Assembly: GCA_001599355.1 (NCBI GenBank)
Contig: BCGQ01000003.1
Location: 746,468-810,467, forward strand
Direction of reading: 5' to 3'
Length of the DNA: 64,000 bases
DNA from: Nakazawaea peltata
Taxonomy: Eukaryota > Ascomycota > Pichiomycetes > Alaninales > Pachysolenaceae
The notes under the pieces were generated by a model that saw nothing but the letters and a program-made list of their open reading frames with translations, searched no databases and was not told the DNA's origin. Made by a program: the position numbers and the translations under genes. Positions 29,547 through 39,957 of this stretch are shown one piece after another; within the stretch, counting starts at the first letter, position 1; every line of letters starts with the position of its first letter.

Positions 29547-31412
29547 TCACCCTATAGTCCCTAAACTCCAAAGAATAAATTGAATGAAAAATTGAAGAGA
29601 CCAAAATCCAACTTTTTTCAGTCTTTCATTTCTCTTTTGTTCATCTGCAACATAATCAACAAACGCATCATACACCTCAGCACTGATATCATCCATAAGC
29701 AACGAATCGTAAACTGTCCAAGCACCGTCAAAGTCTTCAATACGCTTGACAATTTGCGACTTGATCACAATATATGTTCTTCTTGAATTGATATAAGCGA
29801 CGATCGGTCTAATCAAAGCACTATTCACATACGACAATTCCGATGAAAATAATGGCACCAGCGCTTTAACATTTCTCAATTTGATTTGTAAATCCAACAC
29901 AAAATACTTATTCAAATCCTTCTCGATATCGTTCCCCTCACTAAGAGACTTTTTCTTACCCTTTACGTCTTTACCGGTGTACCTTGCCGTCTCTTTGGCA
30001 ATACTACTGGCAATGAAGTTAACCATATCGGTGACGTTGATATTCTTTTCCTCTGGTACCATGATGTCGCCGATCATGTCTACATCACCACTGGAAATCC
30101 ATCCGAATGGTCCTTCGAGACCGGCATTCAAGTGATCTACGTTCAAGTTGTCTACTCTTAATCTTGTGACACGTTTCCATGGGGATTTCTTAGCGGAGTT
30201 TTGTGGCTCAACAAGGTCATCAAAGTCATCGGCTTGTTGTTTCTTGTGAAAGTTAAACAATGACCCATCGTACATTCCAGACATATGATTGGCATTTAAG
30301 ATATCGTAGAATAACCAATTCTTTCTCAATTGGGGTAAATCACAGTTGAAGATACTGAAATTGAATACTCGGAATCCATTGGGTTGCATCAAAGTTATTA
30401 AGACATCTTCCAGCTTGAAATTCTCGATTTCCCAATCTCCTGGAGCTGAAATATTCTTATAATTAGTAGCAAGATCTCCTTCTTCCCAGAACACATGTGT
30501 CCTGTCACAAACACCTCTCATTCCTTTGACTTCTACTTCTTTCAACATTCCACGTCCATTGACCCATTTGTTGAACGATAGACTCACACTTACTTCCTCA
30601 ATTGTCAAATCGAATTGGGTGTAATTTCCGTCATCATACTCTTCTGATTTCTCATTATTATTTGGACTCGAGGCAGCTTCTGCTGCTGCCACTGCCTCTG
30701 TTTGAGAACCTTTACCAAATCCATGTCTGTTTCTTGGTCTTCTGCTTACAAAACACTTCTTGAACAATATTTTGGAGTCTCTCCAACTTGGGACAATGGC
30801 ACTTTCAAAAACTACTGTTAAATTAGAGTTCTTCGTAATGAAATTACCAATTGCCTCAGCCACCAATTCCTGAGCAAACACAGTATTCACCGTGTATAGT
30901 ACTAAAGAAGCAAATGTAGTGGTTCCTATGATGAACAAGGCAACGTTGCCGAGGACTAACCATTGGAAAAGCAGACCAACCTCATCAGCACTGAAAGGTC
31001 TCGTACTCCTGATCAACAACCATTTAAGACGAATATACAACTTCTCAGGTAAACTCCTTGCCATTTTTAAAAGCTCGTCTCTTGAACGGAGTTTGGACTT
31101 GAGATCTGATTTAGGGTGGTCTTCTTTAGGAGGTTGAACTTCTTTAGCGCTCAGATTCTCTTTAGGAGTCAAATATTCTTTCAGTGACCCTTTTATTAAT
31201 TCACTTTCCAGGCCTTTCTTAATCACAGTCTCTTTTTCATTCTCATTATAATACCACCTCACAAACTTCATACTAATTAGAGAGGCCCCATCAGCTTTCA
31301 TAGGTCTAGCGTTCCACCTAGTAATAGAGGGATTTAATCTTCCATAGCGCAGAATAGGTGAAATCCGATTTGGAGCTATCGAAGCTCGTACTAAAGCTCG
31401 GTATCCTCTCAT
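29547..31412 (-). CDS. MDM31: Mdm31/Mdm32-family mitochondrial inner-membrane protein
   Basis: Inner-membrane protein needed for mitochondrial shape, mtDNA nucleoid stability and phospholipid homeostasis. 621 residues from the ATG at 31410-31412 (a slightly longer frame opens only with GTG). A basic presequence is followed by a hydrophobic segment (LFQWLVLGNVALFIIGTTTF), a conserved core with VFESAIVPSWRD, KEVEVKGMRGVCDRTHVFW and NFSIFNCDLPQLRKNWLFYD, and a C-terminal hydrophobic end. Whether it is Mdm31 or Mdm32 cannot be settled by eye; many fungi have one member. A GGAAAATTTTTTCG element lies about 65 bp upstream. Confidence 0.87.
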   Translation of the reverse strand: MRGYRALVRASIAPNRISPILRYGRLNPSITRWNARPMKADGASLISMKFVRWYYNENEKETVIKKGLESELIKGSLKEYLTPKENLSAKEVQPPKEDHPKSDLKSKLRSRDELLKMARSLPEKLYIRLKWLLIRSTRPFSADEVGLLFQWLVLGNVALFIIGTTTFASLVLYTVNTVFAQELVAEAIGNFITKNSNLTVVFESAIVPSWRDSKILFKKCFVSRRPRNRHGFGKGSQTEAVAAAEAASSPNNNEKSEEYDDGNYTQFDLTIEEVSVSLSFNKWVNGRGMLKEVEVKGMRGVCDRTHVFWEEGDLATNYKNISAPGDWEIENFKLEDVLITLMQPNGFRVFNFSIFNCDLPQLRKNWLFYDILNANHMSGMYDGSLFNFHKKQQADDFDDLVEPQNSAKKSPWKRVTRLRVDNLNVDHLNAGLEGPFGWISSGDVDMIGDIMVPEEKNINVTDMVNFIASSIAKETARYTGKDVKGKKKSLSEGNDIEKDLNKYFVLDLQIKLRNVKALVPLFSSELSYVNSALIRPIVAYINSRRTYIVIKSQIVKRIEDFDGAWTVYDSLLMDDISAEVYDAFVDYVADEQKRNERLKKVGFWSLQFFIQFILWSLGTIG

Positions 31413-31795
31413 ATCACTGCAGTATCTCACCCCCTTCTTAGTTACCTTCTCAAAATTGCCGCTCTGGATTTATAGTGGAAAATTTTTTCGGTTTACACCC
31501 CTAATGTGGGGCTGGGAAGAGTGGGATCTGGGGGTAAAGAGGGACTGAGGAGGAGCTGAGGAGGGAATACAAATGGGCTACAAAGGGGCCAGGGGTAAGT
31601 CTCCAAAGTGAGACGATTGAATGTGATGTACAGGTGATGGCAATCTCAGTCTCCAGTATCATAGAAATATGACAGCTATTCCCCCACATTTTGATCTACG
31701 TCCTACTATTCTACTCGCTTATAATTTCCTTTATAATTTCTTAGTATGTACATGATTTAGATAAATCTGATGGGTGGGCCAATGACACTACCACA
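31413..31795. other. Intergenic, MDM31 promoter
   Basis: 383 bp with GGAAAATTTTTTCG at 31477-31490, then a G-rich patch on the plus strand. No gene was seen. Confidence 0.6.
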
Positions 31796-33142
31796 TCATT
31801 GATAAGTATTTTCCAATTCTCTGAATCGCTGACTAACTTCATCAACACTCAAAACCTCCGTTTTACGAGAATTCCGAGGTCTAATAGAAACCTTTCCAGA
31901 CTCCAATTCTTTATCCCCAATCATGACTATGTAATTATAACCTTTAGAGATGGCATCTTTAATTCTATGACCAACAGTCTCTGATCTGTCATCGACATCG
32001 ACATCAAATTTATATCCAGTCAATGAGGCCGGGGTTTCGAAATCAAGAGAAGATCCAGAAAGTTGATTTTTTACCTCCGTGGCACGTTCGATATGTTGTT
32101 CATTAACTGGAATTACAATACATTGTCTTGGACTTAACCAGAATGGCCATTTACCTTGATAATGGTCGATCAACAAAGCCAAAAATCTTTCGAGAGACCC
32201 ATAAATAGCTCTATGGATCATAATAGGTCTCTTCATACTTCCAGAATCATCACGATATTTCAAGTCAAACCTTTGTGGTAACTGGAAATCTAATTGGATT
32301 GTAGCCACTTGGTGTTTCTTACCAAAATTATCTTTCAATGACACATCAATTTTAGGTCCATAAAATGCTCCATCTCCTTCTTTCAAGTACCATTTCTTAC
32401 CACTTGACTCTAAGACTTGCTTCAACGTGTTCTCGGCAAGATCCCATTCCTCAATCTCTCCAATATAATTTTCAGGCCTCGTTGATAAATGCATATCGTA
32501 GTCTGTCAAATCAAATACTTTGTATGTCAAGTTGATAAGTTTGAGGGTCTTCTCTATCTCCGAGGAGATTTGATCTTGAGAGCAGAAGATATGTCCGTCA
32601 TCTTGATGGAATCTCCTTACTCTTGTCAACCCACTAAGGGCACCACTCAGCTCATTCCTATGTAATGGAGAAAAATCGGAATATCTTACAGGCAATTCTT
32701 TGTATGACTTATCGAAACGCTTGAAAACAAGACAATGACCAGGACAATTCATAGGTTTCAACCCATACTGAGTGTCTTCTGTCAATTCTTCTTTACTTAA
32801 GTCATTTCCTTCTACTCTAAACATGTCTTCTTTATAATTATCCCAATGCCCACTCATCTGCCAAAGCTTTTGCTTGTAGATGATGGGGGTCATGACTTCT
32901 TCGAATTCTTGTTTCTGTTGCTGCAATTTCATGAACCCAATCAACTTATTCATCAATTTCACTCCTTTAGGGAGGAAAAAGACCGACCCTGGTGACATCT
33001 CATCGATCATATATAACTGTTGAGCCGTGGCTATATTGAGATTTGCACTACTAGTACTGAACAGTTCAGCACCACCATTTCCAGAGGTTGCTGAGCAGTA
33101 AAATCTTCTCCATAAACCGAAACGTACTCTCAGTCCCAACAT
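31796..33142 (-). CDS. MST1: Threonyl-tRNA synthetase, mitochondrial
   Basis: Class II synthetase of 448 residues (yeast Mst1 462) lacking the TGS and editing domains, as the mitochondrial enzyme does. The start MLGLRVRFGLWRRFYCS is a basic presequence. Motifs include [23 protein letters not shown] (zinc-binding Cys/His), HRNE[23 protein letters not shown] and PFWLSPRQ before the anticodon-binding domain. The x in HRNExSG is CTG (32648-32650), Ala in yeast Mst1 as I recall it. The cytosolic paralogue THS1 lies 28 kb downstream in this window. It is divergent from CDC73. Confidence 0.95.
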   Translation of the reverse strand: MLGLRVRFGLWRRFYCSATSGNGGAELFSTSSANLNIATAQQLYMIDEMSPGSVFFLPKGVKLMNKLIGFMKLQQQKQEFEEVMTPIIYKQKLWQMSGHWDNYKEDMFRVEGNDLSKEELTEDTQYGLKPMNCPGHCLVFKRFDKSYKELPVRYSDFSPLHRNELSGALSGLTRVRRFHQDDGHIFCSQDQISSEIEKTLKLINLTYKVFDLTDYDMHLSTRPENYIGEIEEWDLAENTLKQVLESSGKKWYLKEGDGAFYGPKIDVSLKDNFGKKHQVATIQLDFQLPQRFDLKYRDDSGSMKRPIMIHRAIYGSLERFLALLIDHYQGKWPFWLSPRQCIVIPVNEQHIERATEVKNQLSGSSLDFETPASLTGYKFDVDVDDRSETVGHRIKDAISKGYNYIVMIGDKELESGKVSIRPRNSRKTEVLSVDEVSQRFRELENTYQ

Positions 33143-33407
33143 ATCTCACAATTATTACTCAATATACTCGGTCAATATCCCTCCAATCACTTTCTCATCT
33201 CCACTCATCTCATCCTCCTCCGTCGAGGGCTCCTCGATCGAGTTCCGCCCACTCCTTCCGCATCCCGAGCGAAAAATTAAAAATCTCCTTCCACAACCCG
33301 GCTGGAAAATTGAAGGAAAAAAAAAACTAAATTCGACAACAGACGAGATTGTTCAAGAGAAAGGGTCCAGATTGAAACCAGACGAATCAGTTCAGTTGCC
33401 CATCAAT

Positions 33408-34493
33408 ATGTCTGTTGAGTTCTCCCAGTTCGCATCATTACTTGGCCTGTCAAAGAGCGCCATTTTACTTGGTCCAGATAAGACCTCTGAGACCTCTGAT
33501 TTCGACCAGGCTACCGCCGTCAAAGTGAATGATCAGGTGTTTGACCTCGACTCCACTACAGATTATGTGGTCAGAGAAAAGACGTTGACATTGAAAGATA
33601 TTGTGTTCTGTTGGATCAACAAAGACACTCCTTCTTCAGAGTACATTAAGCTGGCCAATAGTGCTGGTGTGACCAGTTTAACTTTTGCCCAAAGAACTAA
33701 ATTGATCCAAGAGTTATCTACTGACAATAAGAGGGGAGCAAGTGCTATATCGGGATCCGGTGATGGTCTGGGTCAAACTGCTGAGAAGCCAAGTCTGAAG
33801 AAACTGAAAATCGACCCTGTTTACGAGAAAATAAAGGAACATGAACGTGAAGTTGCTAACGATTACAGAGGACAAGACGATTTTTCTTATTTGATAAAAT
33901 TATCACAACAAAAAATAATAGACGGATTGAAGAAATCAAGTGGAACATCTTCAGCCTCGAAGTCAGCTTCTCTGTCAACATCTTCCAACTCATTATCGGC
34001 TAGTGAACGTACTAAAGATCCAATTATTATACTATCACCAGCTGCCTCGTCTATTTTGAATTTATCAAATATCGCCAGATTCTTACAAGACTCAGTATTT
34101 GAGCCACCTACAGTAACTACCAACTCTAATGGTGTTATTAAGATCAAAAAGCAAACGAAATTTGGAAATGTATCCTTCTTGGTGATCGATAACACCGACA
34201 AATTCTTCAATAAACCAGACTACTGGAAACGTGTCGTGGCTATCTTCACTACAGGTCAAAAATGGCAGTTCAAGAATTACCAAGTGTCTAATCCTTCAGA
34301 ATTGTTCAGAACATACCCTGGTTTCTACGTCAATCATGGTGAACCTCTTCCTAAACATGTCAAAGACTGGGGAAATGTCAATCATTTGGCTGTTGATAAG
34401 TACAAACGTTTCAGAGACAGACAAGTAGTAGAATCCTTCTGGAATACTGTCGAGAGATATTTAAGTTATCGTGGCTACGGAAACAGAAGATAA
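33408..34493 (+). CDS. CDC73: Cdc73, Paf1 complex subunit
   Basis: Nuclear transcription-elongation factor (parafibromin orthologue), 361 residues from the ATG at 33408; the frame continues 12 codons upstream only to a TTG. The C-terminal Ras-like Cdc73 domain is clear: PIIILSPAASSILNLSNIARFLQDS, FLVIDNTDKFFNKPDYWKRVVAIFTTGQKWQFKNY and FRTYPGFYVNHGEPLP, ending in FWNTVERYL. The N-terminal part matches the family in FCWINKDTPSSEYI. The middle is a Ser-rich linker. It ends 14 bp from the ATG17 stop (convergent). Confidence 0.94.
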   Translation: MSVEFSQFASLLGLSKSAILLGPDKTSETSDFDQATAVKVNDQVFDLDSTTDYVVREKTLTLKDIVFCWINKDTPSSEYIKLANSAGVTSLTFAQRTKLIQELSTDNKRGASAISGSGDGLGQTAEKPSLKKLKIDPVYEKIKEHEREVANDYRGQDDFSYLIKLSQQKIIDGLKKSSGTSSASKSASLSTSSNSLSASERTKDPIIILSPAASSILNLSNIARFLQDSVFEPPTVTTNSNGVIKIKKQTKFGNVSFLVIDNTDKFFNKPDYWKRVVAIFTTGQKWQFKNYQVSNPSELFRTYPGFYVNHGEPLPKHVKDWGNVNHLAVDKYKRFRDRQVVESFWNTVERYLSYRGYGNRR

Positions 34494-34507
34494 AATTAAT
34501 GCTATCA

Positions 34508-35797
34508 TTAGCCCAACTTGGGTATTATTTCAGGTTGAAATTTGATCTCAACCCCTGGCAATGGGTTATGTAATATATTTGAACTTTCAGAATTTTCATC
34601 TAGTATATTTTTAGGTAGATACTCTCCATTTTCAAGTAAGAATTGTTCTCTTCGAAGCTTATCTTGAAGGGCTAGTTGTGAAACTTTGGCATTCGTCTCC
34701 TTGATAAGCTCTACAAGTTGTAAATTAACCTTCTCCCGCCGGCTAAGCTCCATTACCATGCTCTGGAATGACTCGATAAATTTCCTATAATATTTGGCTA
34801 ATTCTGAGAGGTTCTCATTCAGCATACAGAATTCATCGAAATTGTCAACTAACCGATTATAGGCCAGATTGAACGATACAATGAACTCAGATTGTAAATA
34901 GGTCCCATATTCTTTGCAATCTTCAAAGAGCAGGAGCATTTGAGCCTTATCGTCTTTGAAAGTTTGTAATTTGTGCACGACCATATCTCTATTAGCCAAA
35001 TATTTCGCACTGACTTCTTGTAATTCTTCAAATACGGTGGGTAATTCTTGAGAATCATTCTCCAACACTTGATATAGTTCAATTTTTGATGTAGTTGGGA
35101 TGACAGGGTCGTTGAAGAAATCAATGGCATTGCCTGCTTGATCATAATGTTTAGTAAGACTTTGTAATAAATCGGCCATATCCTCTGCAAGGTCAGAATT
35201 CTCAGTAATAATCGGATCAAGGTCTATTGTGATTGAATCAAGCGAGTTTTTATCGATGAATTGTCCTAATCTGTCTTGAAAAACTTGTAATTTGGCAAAC
35301 CCTTCCATTAATCCAGTTAATGTTTCTTTGTCCTTATTGAGGTCCTCGAATAGTGTAAGGTATGTTTCTCGTGTCTCTGTAATCTCTTCTTGGTTGATAA
35401 AGTCATGTAGTGTTCTATTTTGAGTCGTCCTCACAGCCTTCAATTCTTCAAGTACAGCGTCTAATAACACTACTGAATTTTCTCTGATTTCCTCGCCAAA
35501 CTCCTGTGTAAACGTCTCTGTTAACAGTTCTAAACTGTTTCGAATCAAGTCCAATAATCTTAGTTGCTGTGATACCGAGTCAATTAGAAATTGGTAATCA
35601 TCTATTGCCAAATGGGCGTTAACGTCTGTGATTGCGGCATTGAAGGAGGAATCAGCCTCTGTGAGTAGGAGATTTGCCTTTTCGAGCATCTCTCGGGCCT
35701 CCTCATACCATTCAGATACCTTCGATAAACTGATGTCTTCCATTGTTACACTGCGGGCCACCAGTTGATCCATGTCATAGGTGTCAACACTGCTCAT
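34508..35797 (-). CDS. ATG17: Atg17, autophagy scaffold
   Basis: A 429-residue, almost wholly helical coiled-coil protein (yeast Atg17 417). The C-terminal block YRKFIESFQSMVMELSRRE followed by RREQFLLENGEYLPKNIL matches the APG17 signature (R..F....GEYLP..L). Atg17 dimers form the S-shaped scaffold of the Atg1 complex that nucleates autophagosomes with Atg29 and Atg31. Sequence conservation is low for this family, so the call rests on the C-terminal signature, length and coiled-coil character. Confidence 0.85.
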   Translation of the reverse strand: MSSVDTYDMDQLVARSVTMEDISLSKVSEWYEEAREMLEKANLLLTEADSSFNAAITDVNAHLAIDDYQFLIDSVSQQLRLLDLIRNSLELLTETFTQEFGEEIRENSVVLLDAVLEELKAVRTTQNRTLHDFINQEEITETRETYLTLFEDLNKDKETLTGLMEGFAKLQVFQDRLGQFIDKNSLDSITIDLDPIITENSDLAEDMADLLQSLTKHYDQAGNAIDFFNDPVIPTTSKIELYQVLENDSQELPTVFEELQEVSAKYLANRDMVVHKLQTFKDDKAQMLLLFEDCKEYGTYLQSEFIVSFNLAYNRLVDNFDEFCMLNENLSELAKYYRKFIESFQSMVMELSRREKVNLQLVELIKETNAKVSQLALQDKLRREQFLLENGEYLPKNILDENSESSNILHNPLPGVEIKFQPEIIPKLG

Positions 35798-35989
35798 CTG
35801 ATAAGAATAACTGGTAGAGGGAGAGGGAAAATTAGATGGGCGGAGAATCCTCGAGGAAAATTCAAGATGGGCGGAGAAATCCCTAAGAAAAAGTACTTTG
35901 GGCGGAAGTAGTTCAGCCTGTTTGGGCGGAAAAAAAACATCTTAGAACTCTAAATCTCTAAACAAGACTTACACCAACAAGAGATCTAT

Positions 35990-38350
35990 ATGGGACCCAA
36001 GAGAAAGCGTGTGATCGCTTCTTTCCTGCCAGGTGAGCTTCTACTGAAGTTGCAACCTCAAAGTTCGGCTCAAAATCAGGTAGACCAAGATTTAGATACT
36101 ACTGAGAGTCCCTCTCATATGCCTTCTACTACTCTGAAGCTGAGCTTGTATGAGTTGGGGACTGAGTACCCTGAAGATGAGGAGAGTAATTCTCAAATGG
36201 ATATTGAAGAAGATGAAAATGAGAAAGAAGAAGAAGATGACACATACAGACCTTCATTTTCACGGCCAATGTTATTCACTCCTGCTGGACTTCCCACCTC
36301 ATCAGGTCAAAGTCTGGAACTGAAAGATTCACTTCTACAACTGAAAGGTCCTAGTATGACCTTCAATTTGCCACAGCCAGTCGATAGGTCTGGAACTTAT
36401 GGTATTGGTGCCCGATTAATGGCCAAGATGGGCTACGTTGAGGGCCAAGGTTTGGGTAAAAATGGCTCTGGTATTATCAAACCCATAGAAACAAAACTTC
36501 GACCTCTGGGTTTAGGAGTGGGTGGAATTAAAGAGAAAGTTGAAAGTAATGATCATAATAAGGGTGGGAATGAAAATGATATGGATATAAGTAGCAGTGA
36601 AGACGAATTTGACTTAGAAGATAGACGTATTGTGGGGGATAAGACACGCCAGAAGACACTGCCAGATATTTTTACTGTTCTCACTCAATTAGAATCTTTG
36701 GGAATTGAAGTGCCCAAAGTATTTAAACAAATATCAGATGATTATAATTTAGCTCAAGCTGATATTAATAATGGACCTTTCATAAAGTTGAAGAAGAAGA
36801 ATGACGACTTAAAATTTGGAGGTGTCGATATTGCTCGGTTAAGTATTGAATTGTCAAGTTTCTCTAAAAAATGGAAAGATATTTCCGACTCAGAGCAATA
36901 TTTAGGTTATGAAGAGTCTCTGTCTCAGCTGATAATCGACCGTACTAAAGACACTTTGTCTTCCTACAATTTGTTAATGAGTAAATTAGATGGTTATGAG
37001 CCCAAAGTTGTCGATATTGAAAGTTTGAAAAGTTATATTGACACTTTCGGTGAAATTCCATATTCTGAGGAGAAAGAGAACGTTATTTGTATTATTCTGG
37101 ACCATATATTGGGTGCTTATGAATTTCATCCAACAGACGTAGAGTTGATTGATACTTTAATATATTTAAAAGAACTGATATTTGGAGAAGATACAGATGA
37201 AGGGTCAGAGGATGAGGAATTTAATGCTTTTGAATCTTATGTGATGACAAATTGGTTGCCGGATATACGCAAATATCTCCAATTAGAATGGCTTGTTCCG
37301 CAAAGCCCTAATATTGGTATCAATATCATATTGGATTGGAGTGAGGTGCTACCAAGTCGTGTAATCAGTTCTATACATGAAGAAATTATAATCCCGAAAT
37401 TTTTCAAAATCATCGAGGATCAAATTATTGGTGATGAGACTAGTAATTATGACTGGTTATTAGAATGGTCTTCACATCTCAAAAAACCTGTTCTCGACAA
37501 TTTAGTGAATGAAATATTATCCAAATATGGCTCCTTCTTCCACTCAATTGATATGGATATCTTTCTAAGAAAGCAAGGATTAATTCCGCCAGAACTTTCT
37601 GTGATCCAAAAACTTGTCAATGATCGTTCCAAATTCATTACAAAAGTATATAGTCCACTTTTTGAGTCTCTGGTTGATTATTTCAGTATTTTCAAAATTG
37701 GGGATACTCTCCTTCAAAAATTCTCAAGATTTGTACGAATTTTACTTACTGAAATTCAATTGGAGGATAGTATTGTGGATAAATTTGTGGAGTGTGTTTT
37801 ATTGCAAAGATTGAAGGATCACTTCATTCAAGTCTGTGTTAATCGGGATTTCAAATTAATGTCCAATCTACTCACCACATGGAAGAACAAGTTATATGAG
37901 TTCATTGAAAGATTACTGAGCATAAAATCATTTTTTGTGAAGTTATTAGATTTGGCTAGTTTTATTAGTGAGAATGATACTAGCAATATACCACAGAAGT
38001 ATCTTTCAGATCAGAAATCAAAAACCGAGATTATAGGACAACTCAAGGAAACTGTCTACTATTTGAATATTCAGAACCCGAAACCCTCCCCTGACACCTC
38101 CAAACCCCCTCCCAACCTTCATAAAGTTACGTTTTTGGAGATCCTCGAAGATTATTGCGCATCGCAAAATCTCCTCCTTATGACAACCTCGGAGTCTGAT
38201 GCGCAGACTGGCAAGCAAATACTAAAAATTTGTAATTCGTTAGCACCATCTAGGTATGTCAAGGCATATATAGCTGATTATGTATTATATACCAAGGAAG
38301 GTTCTGATTGGGAACCTACTCTGTTTGAGGAGTTGAGATCTAAGCTCTGA
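35990..38350 (+). CDS. SPP382: Spp382/Ntr1, G-patch activator of Prp43
   Basis: Spliceosome-disassembly factor (TFIP11 orthologue) of 786 residues. The G-patch at about 135-180 (GTYGIGARLMAKMGYVEGQGLGKNGSGI, then PIETKLRPLGLGVG) closely matches yeast Ntr1 and activates the helicase Prp43. An acidic N-terminus precedes it; the C-terminal two-thirds are helical and match the GCF-like domain family. Its presence fits a yeast that keeps a working set of introns. The ATG at 35990 gives MGPKRKRV, a basic stretch suitable for nuclear import. It converges on MIA40 with an 82-bp gap. Confidence 0.92.
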   Translation: MGPKRKRVIASFLPGELLLKLQPQSSAQNQVDQDLDTTESPSHMPSTTLKLSLYELGTEYPEDEESNSQMDIEEDENEKEEEDDTYRPSFSRPMLFTPAGLPTSSGQSLELKDSLLQLKGPSMTFNLPQPVDRSGTYGIGARLMAKMGYVEGQGLGKNGSGIIKPIETKLRPLGLGVGGIKEKVESNDHNKGGNENDMDISSSEDEFDLEDRRIVGDKTRQKTLPDIFTVLTQLESLGIEVPKVFKQISDDYNLAQADINNGPFIKLKKKNDDLKFGGVDIARLSIELSSFSKKWKDISDSEQYLGYEESLSQLIIDRTKDTLSSYNLLMSKLDGYEPKVVDIESLKSYIDTFGEIPYSEEKENVICIILDHILGAYEFHPTDVELIDTLIYLKELIFGEDTDEGSEDEEFNAFESYVMTNWLPDIRKYLQLEWLVPQSPNIGINIILDWSEVLPSRVISSIHEEIIIPKFFKIIEDQIIGDETSNYDWLLEWSSHLKKPVLDNLVNEILSKYGSFFHSIDMDIFLRKQGLIPPELSVIQKLVNDRSKFITKVYSPLFESLVDYFSIFKIGDTLLQKFSRFVRILLTEIQLEDSIVDKFVECVLLQRLKDHFIQVCVNRDFKLMSNLLTTWKNKLYEFIERLLSIKSFFVKLLDLASFISENDTSNIPQKYLSDQKSKTEIIGQLKETVYYLNIQNPKPSPDTSKPPPNLHKVTFLEILEDYCASQNLLLMTTSESDAQTGKQILKICNSLAPSRYVKAYIADYVLYTKEGSDWEPTLFEELRSKL

Positions 38351-38432
38351 GAACTACATTTGCATTATAAAATAATAAACTTTTGATAGTGAATAACTAT
38401 AGACATGATTTAAATAAGAGTTTTGGGAAGGT

Positions 38433-39143
38433 TTAGGCGGAAACGAGTTTTTCTTCTTTGAGGGCGACTGGTTCGACTGGCTCGACTGGGTCTTGAACGA
38501 ATTCAGACAGGACAGGTTCAGAAGACTCAGTGGAATCAGTGACTGGCAGAACAGGCTCAGATGATTCAGGAGCTGGCAGATCAGACTCAGCAGCTGGTTC
38601 CAAAGATCCCTCATCATCATCTCTCAACTCTTCACTGTAGACATCTGGATACTTTCTGAAACAGTTTTGCATGTTCTTGAACTTCTCAACACAATCAATA
38701 CCCTTTGGTTCCAGCTCAGAGTAAATGAAACAAGCGAAAGCTTCTTTGAATTCTTCTCCACATGGTCCATGAGCCATACCACCTAAACAAGGACAGTCCC
38801 AGTTGATCTCACCTGTCTCTGGATTATAAGCGGCAGATTGGCTGTGGTCTTCCTCAGCGGAGGTAGCTTCAGTCTCGGTGGATGGTGTCTTGACTGGAGT
38901 ATCAACAGGAGTGGCCTCAGACTCAGTCTTTTCATCATCAGCAAAAATAGGAGCAGCAAACATTAACAGTCCAACAGTTCCGAATCCAACCAAACCGGTG
39001 GCCATCAATCTGGATTTGGTTTTAATGGCTTGAGAAGGAGTGAAAGTGGCCAAAGTTCTTCTGGAAACTGAAGGTAAGACTCTGACTGCGTTCTGGGAAG
39101 CACTAGCACGAAGGCTAGCTCTCATAATTGTTCTCGATAACAT
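38433..39143 (-). CDS. MIA40: Mia40, intermembrane-space oxidoreductase
   Basis: Disulfide relay import receptor of the mitochondrial intermembrane space, 236 residues. A basic presequence (1-40) is followed by one hydrophobic anchor (about 48-66), then an acidic linker. The redox-active CPC is at 117-119, followed by twin CX9C pairs (Cys128/138 and Cys151/161). This is the fungal membrane-anchored form, shorter than S. cerevisiae Mia40 (403). The C-terminal tail is rich in Glu, Pro and Ser with a repeated SEPVLPV/SSEPVLS-like pattern. Function is oxidative folding with Erv1 of small Cys-rich imports. Confidence 0.95.
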   Translation of the reverse strand: MLSRTIMRASLRASASQNAVRVLPSVSRRTLATFTPSQAIKTKSRLMATGLVGFGTVGLLMFAAPIFADDEKTESEATPVDTPVKTPSTETEATSAEEDHSQSAAYNPETGEINWDCPCLGGMAHGPCGEEFKEAFACFIYSELEPKGIDCVEKFKNMQNCFRKYPDVYSEELRDDDEGSLEPAAESDLPAPESSEPVLPVTDSTESSEPVLSEFVQDPVEPVEPVALKEEKLVSA

Positions 39144-39957
39144 CTTATTTTCTACTTATCAAGTGTATACTTGCTTACAAATTAAGTTCTGTAGCTCGTT
39201 TTATGGCAAAAAATTTCACTCGATGCCACCTCGGGAAGGTCGTGTAGACATGGTTAATTTTGTGGAGAATCATCTCGAACCCCTTTTTGAAAGGGGATAA
39301 GGGAATAAGGGGTTTAAGGGTTGTGGGAGGGGGGTGGCTATAAGGTGGGGAGGGAAGGAAGAGGACAGAAATAGGAGGAAGACATACAAAGAGAGTGATT
39401 CGTATTGTACATGATAATCTAAGTCGTATCACTCTATTGAAATTGGCTTGAATGTATATGAATTCACCTAGCTGAGTAGACTCTCGTAGTATAGTATGAT
39501 ATCCGGTGTTTATAATGTCATTTCTTTACGAAACTCTCATTGTACAAATTGATACTAATAGAAATAATTGAAATGACTAGATCATGTAATAACGAGAAAT
39601 ATCACCGAATGACTAAACGAAAAAGATTCCACAATAAAGATCAAATAGATGAGATTGACGATTGATTTCCTCTTCGGGAAGCGCGGAGGTGATCAGATAA
39701 CGATTTCGTTGACCTGGTAAAGGTCTATCGTTGTCAAGCCACGGGATCAATTAGAGCACAAAAGTACAGTTACTGATCTTAAGTATACTGTATTGGATGA
39801 TTTTGTAGACTCAGATGTGTCGACCTTTTCTTGTTGCTGTTCTCCATTATTAACAATCACTACCAGATACTGTTTACGTAATACTATCCTCGTACAGTAG
39901 TATCTACTATCAACATAAATTATTATCATATATTATCCTATTAATGACATGCTACTC
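39144..39957. other. Intergenic between MIA40 and Rab gene
   Basis: 814 bp holding the MIA40 promoter and the Rab gene 3' region, AT-rich toward 39900. I checked both strands for spliced or short genes and saw none. Confidence 0.55.
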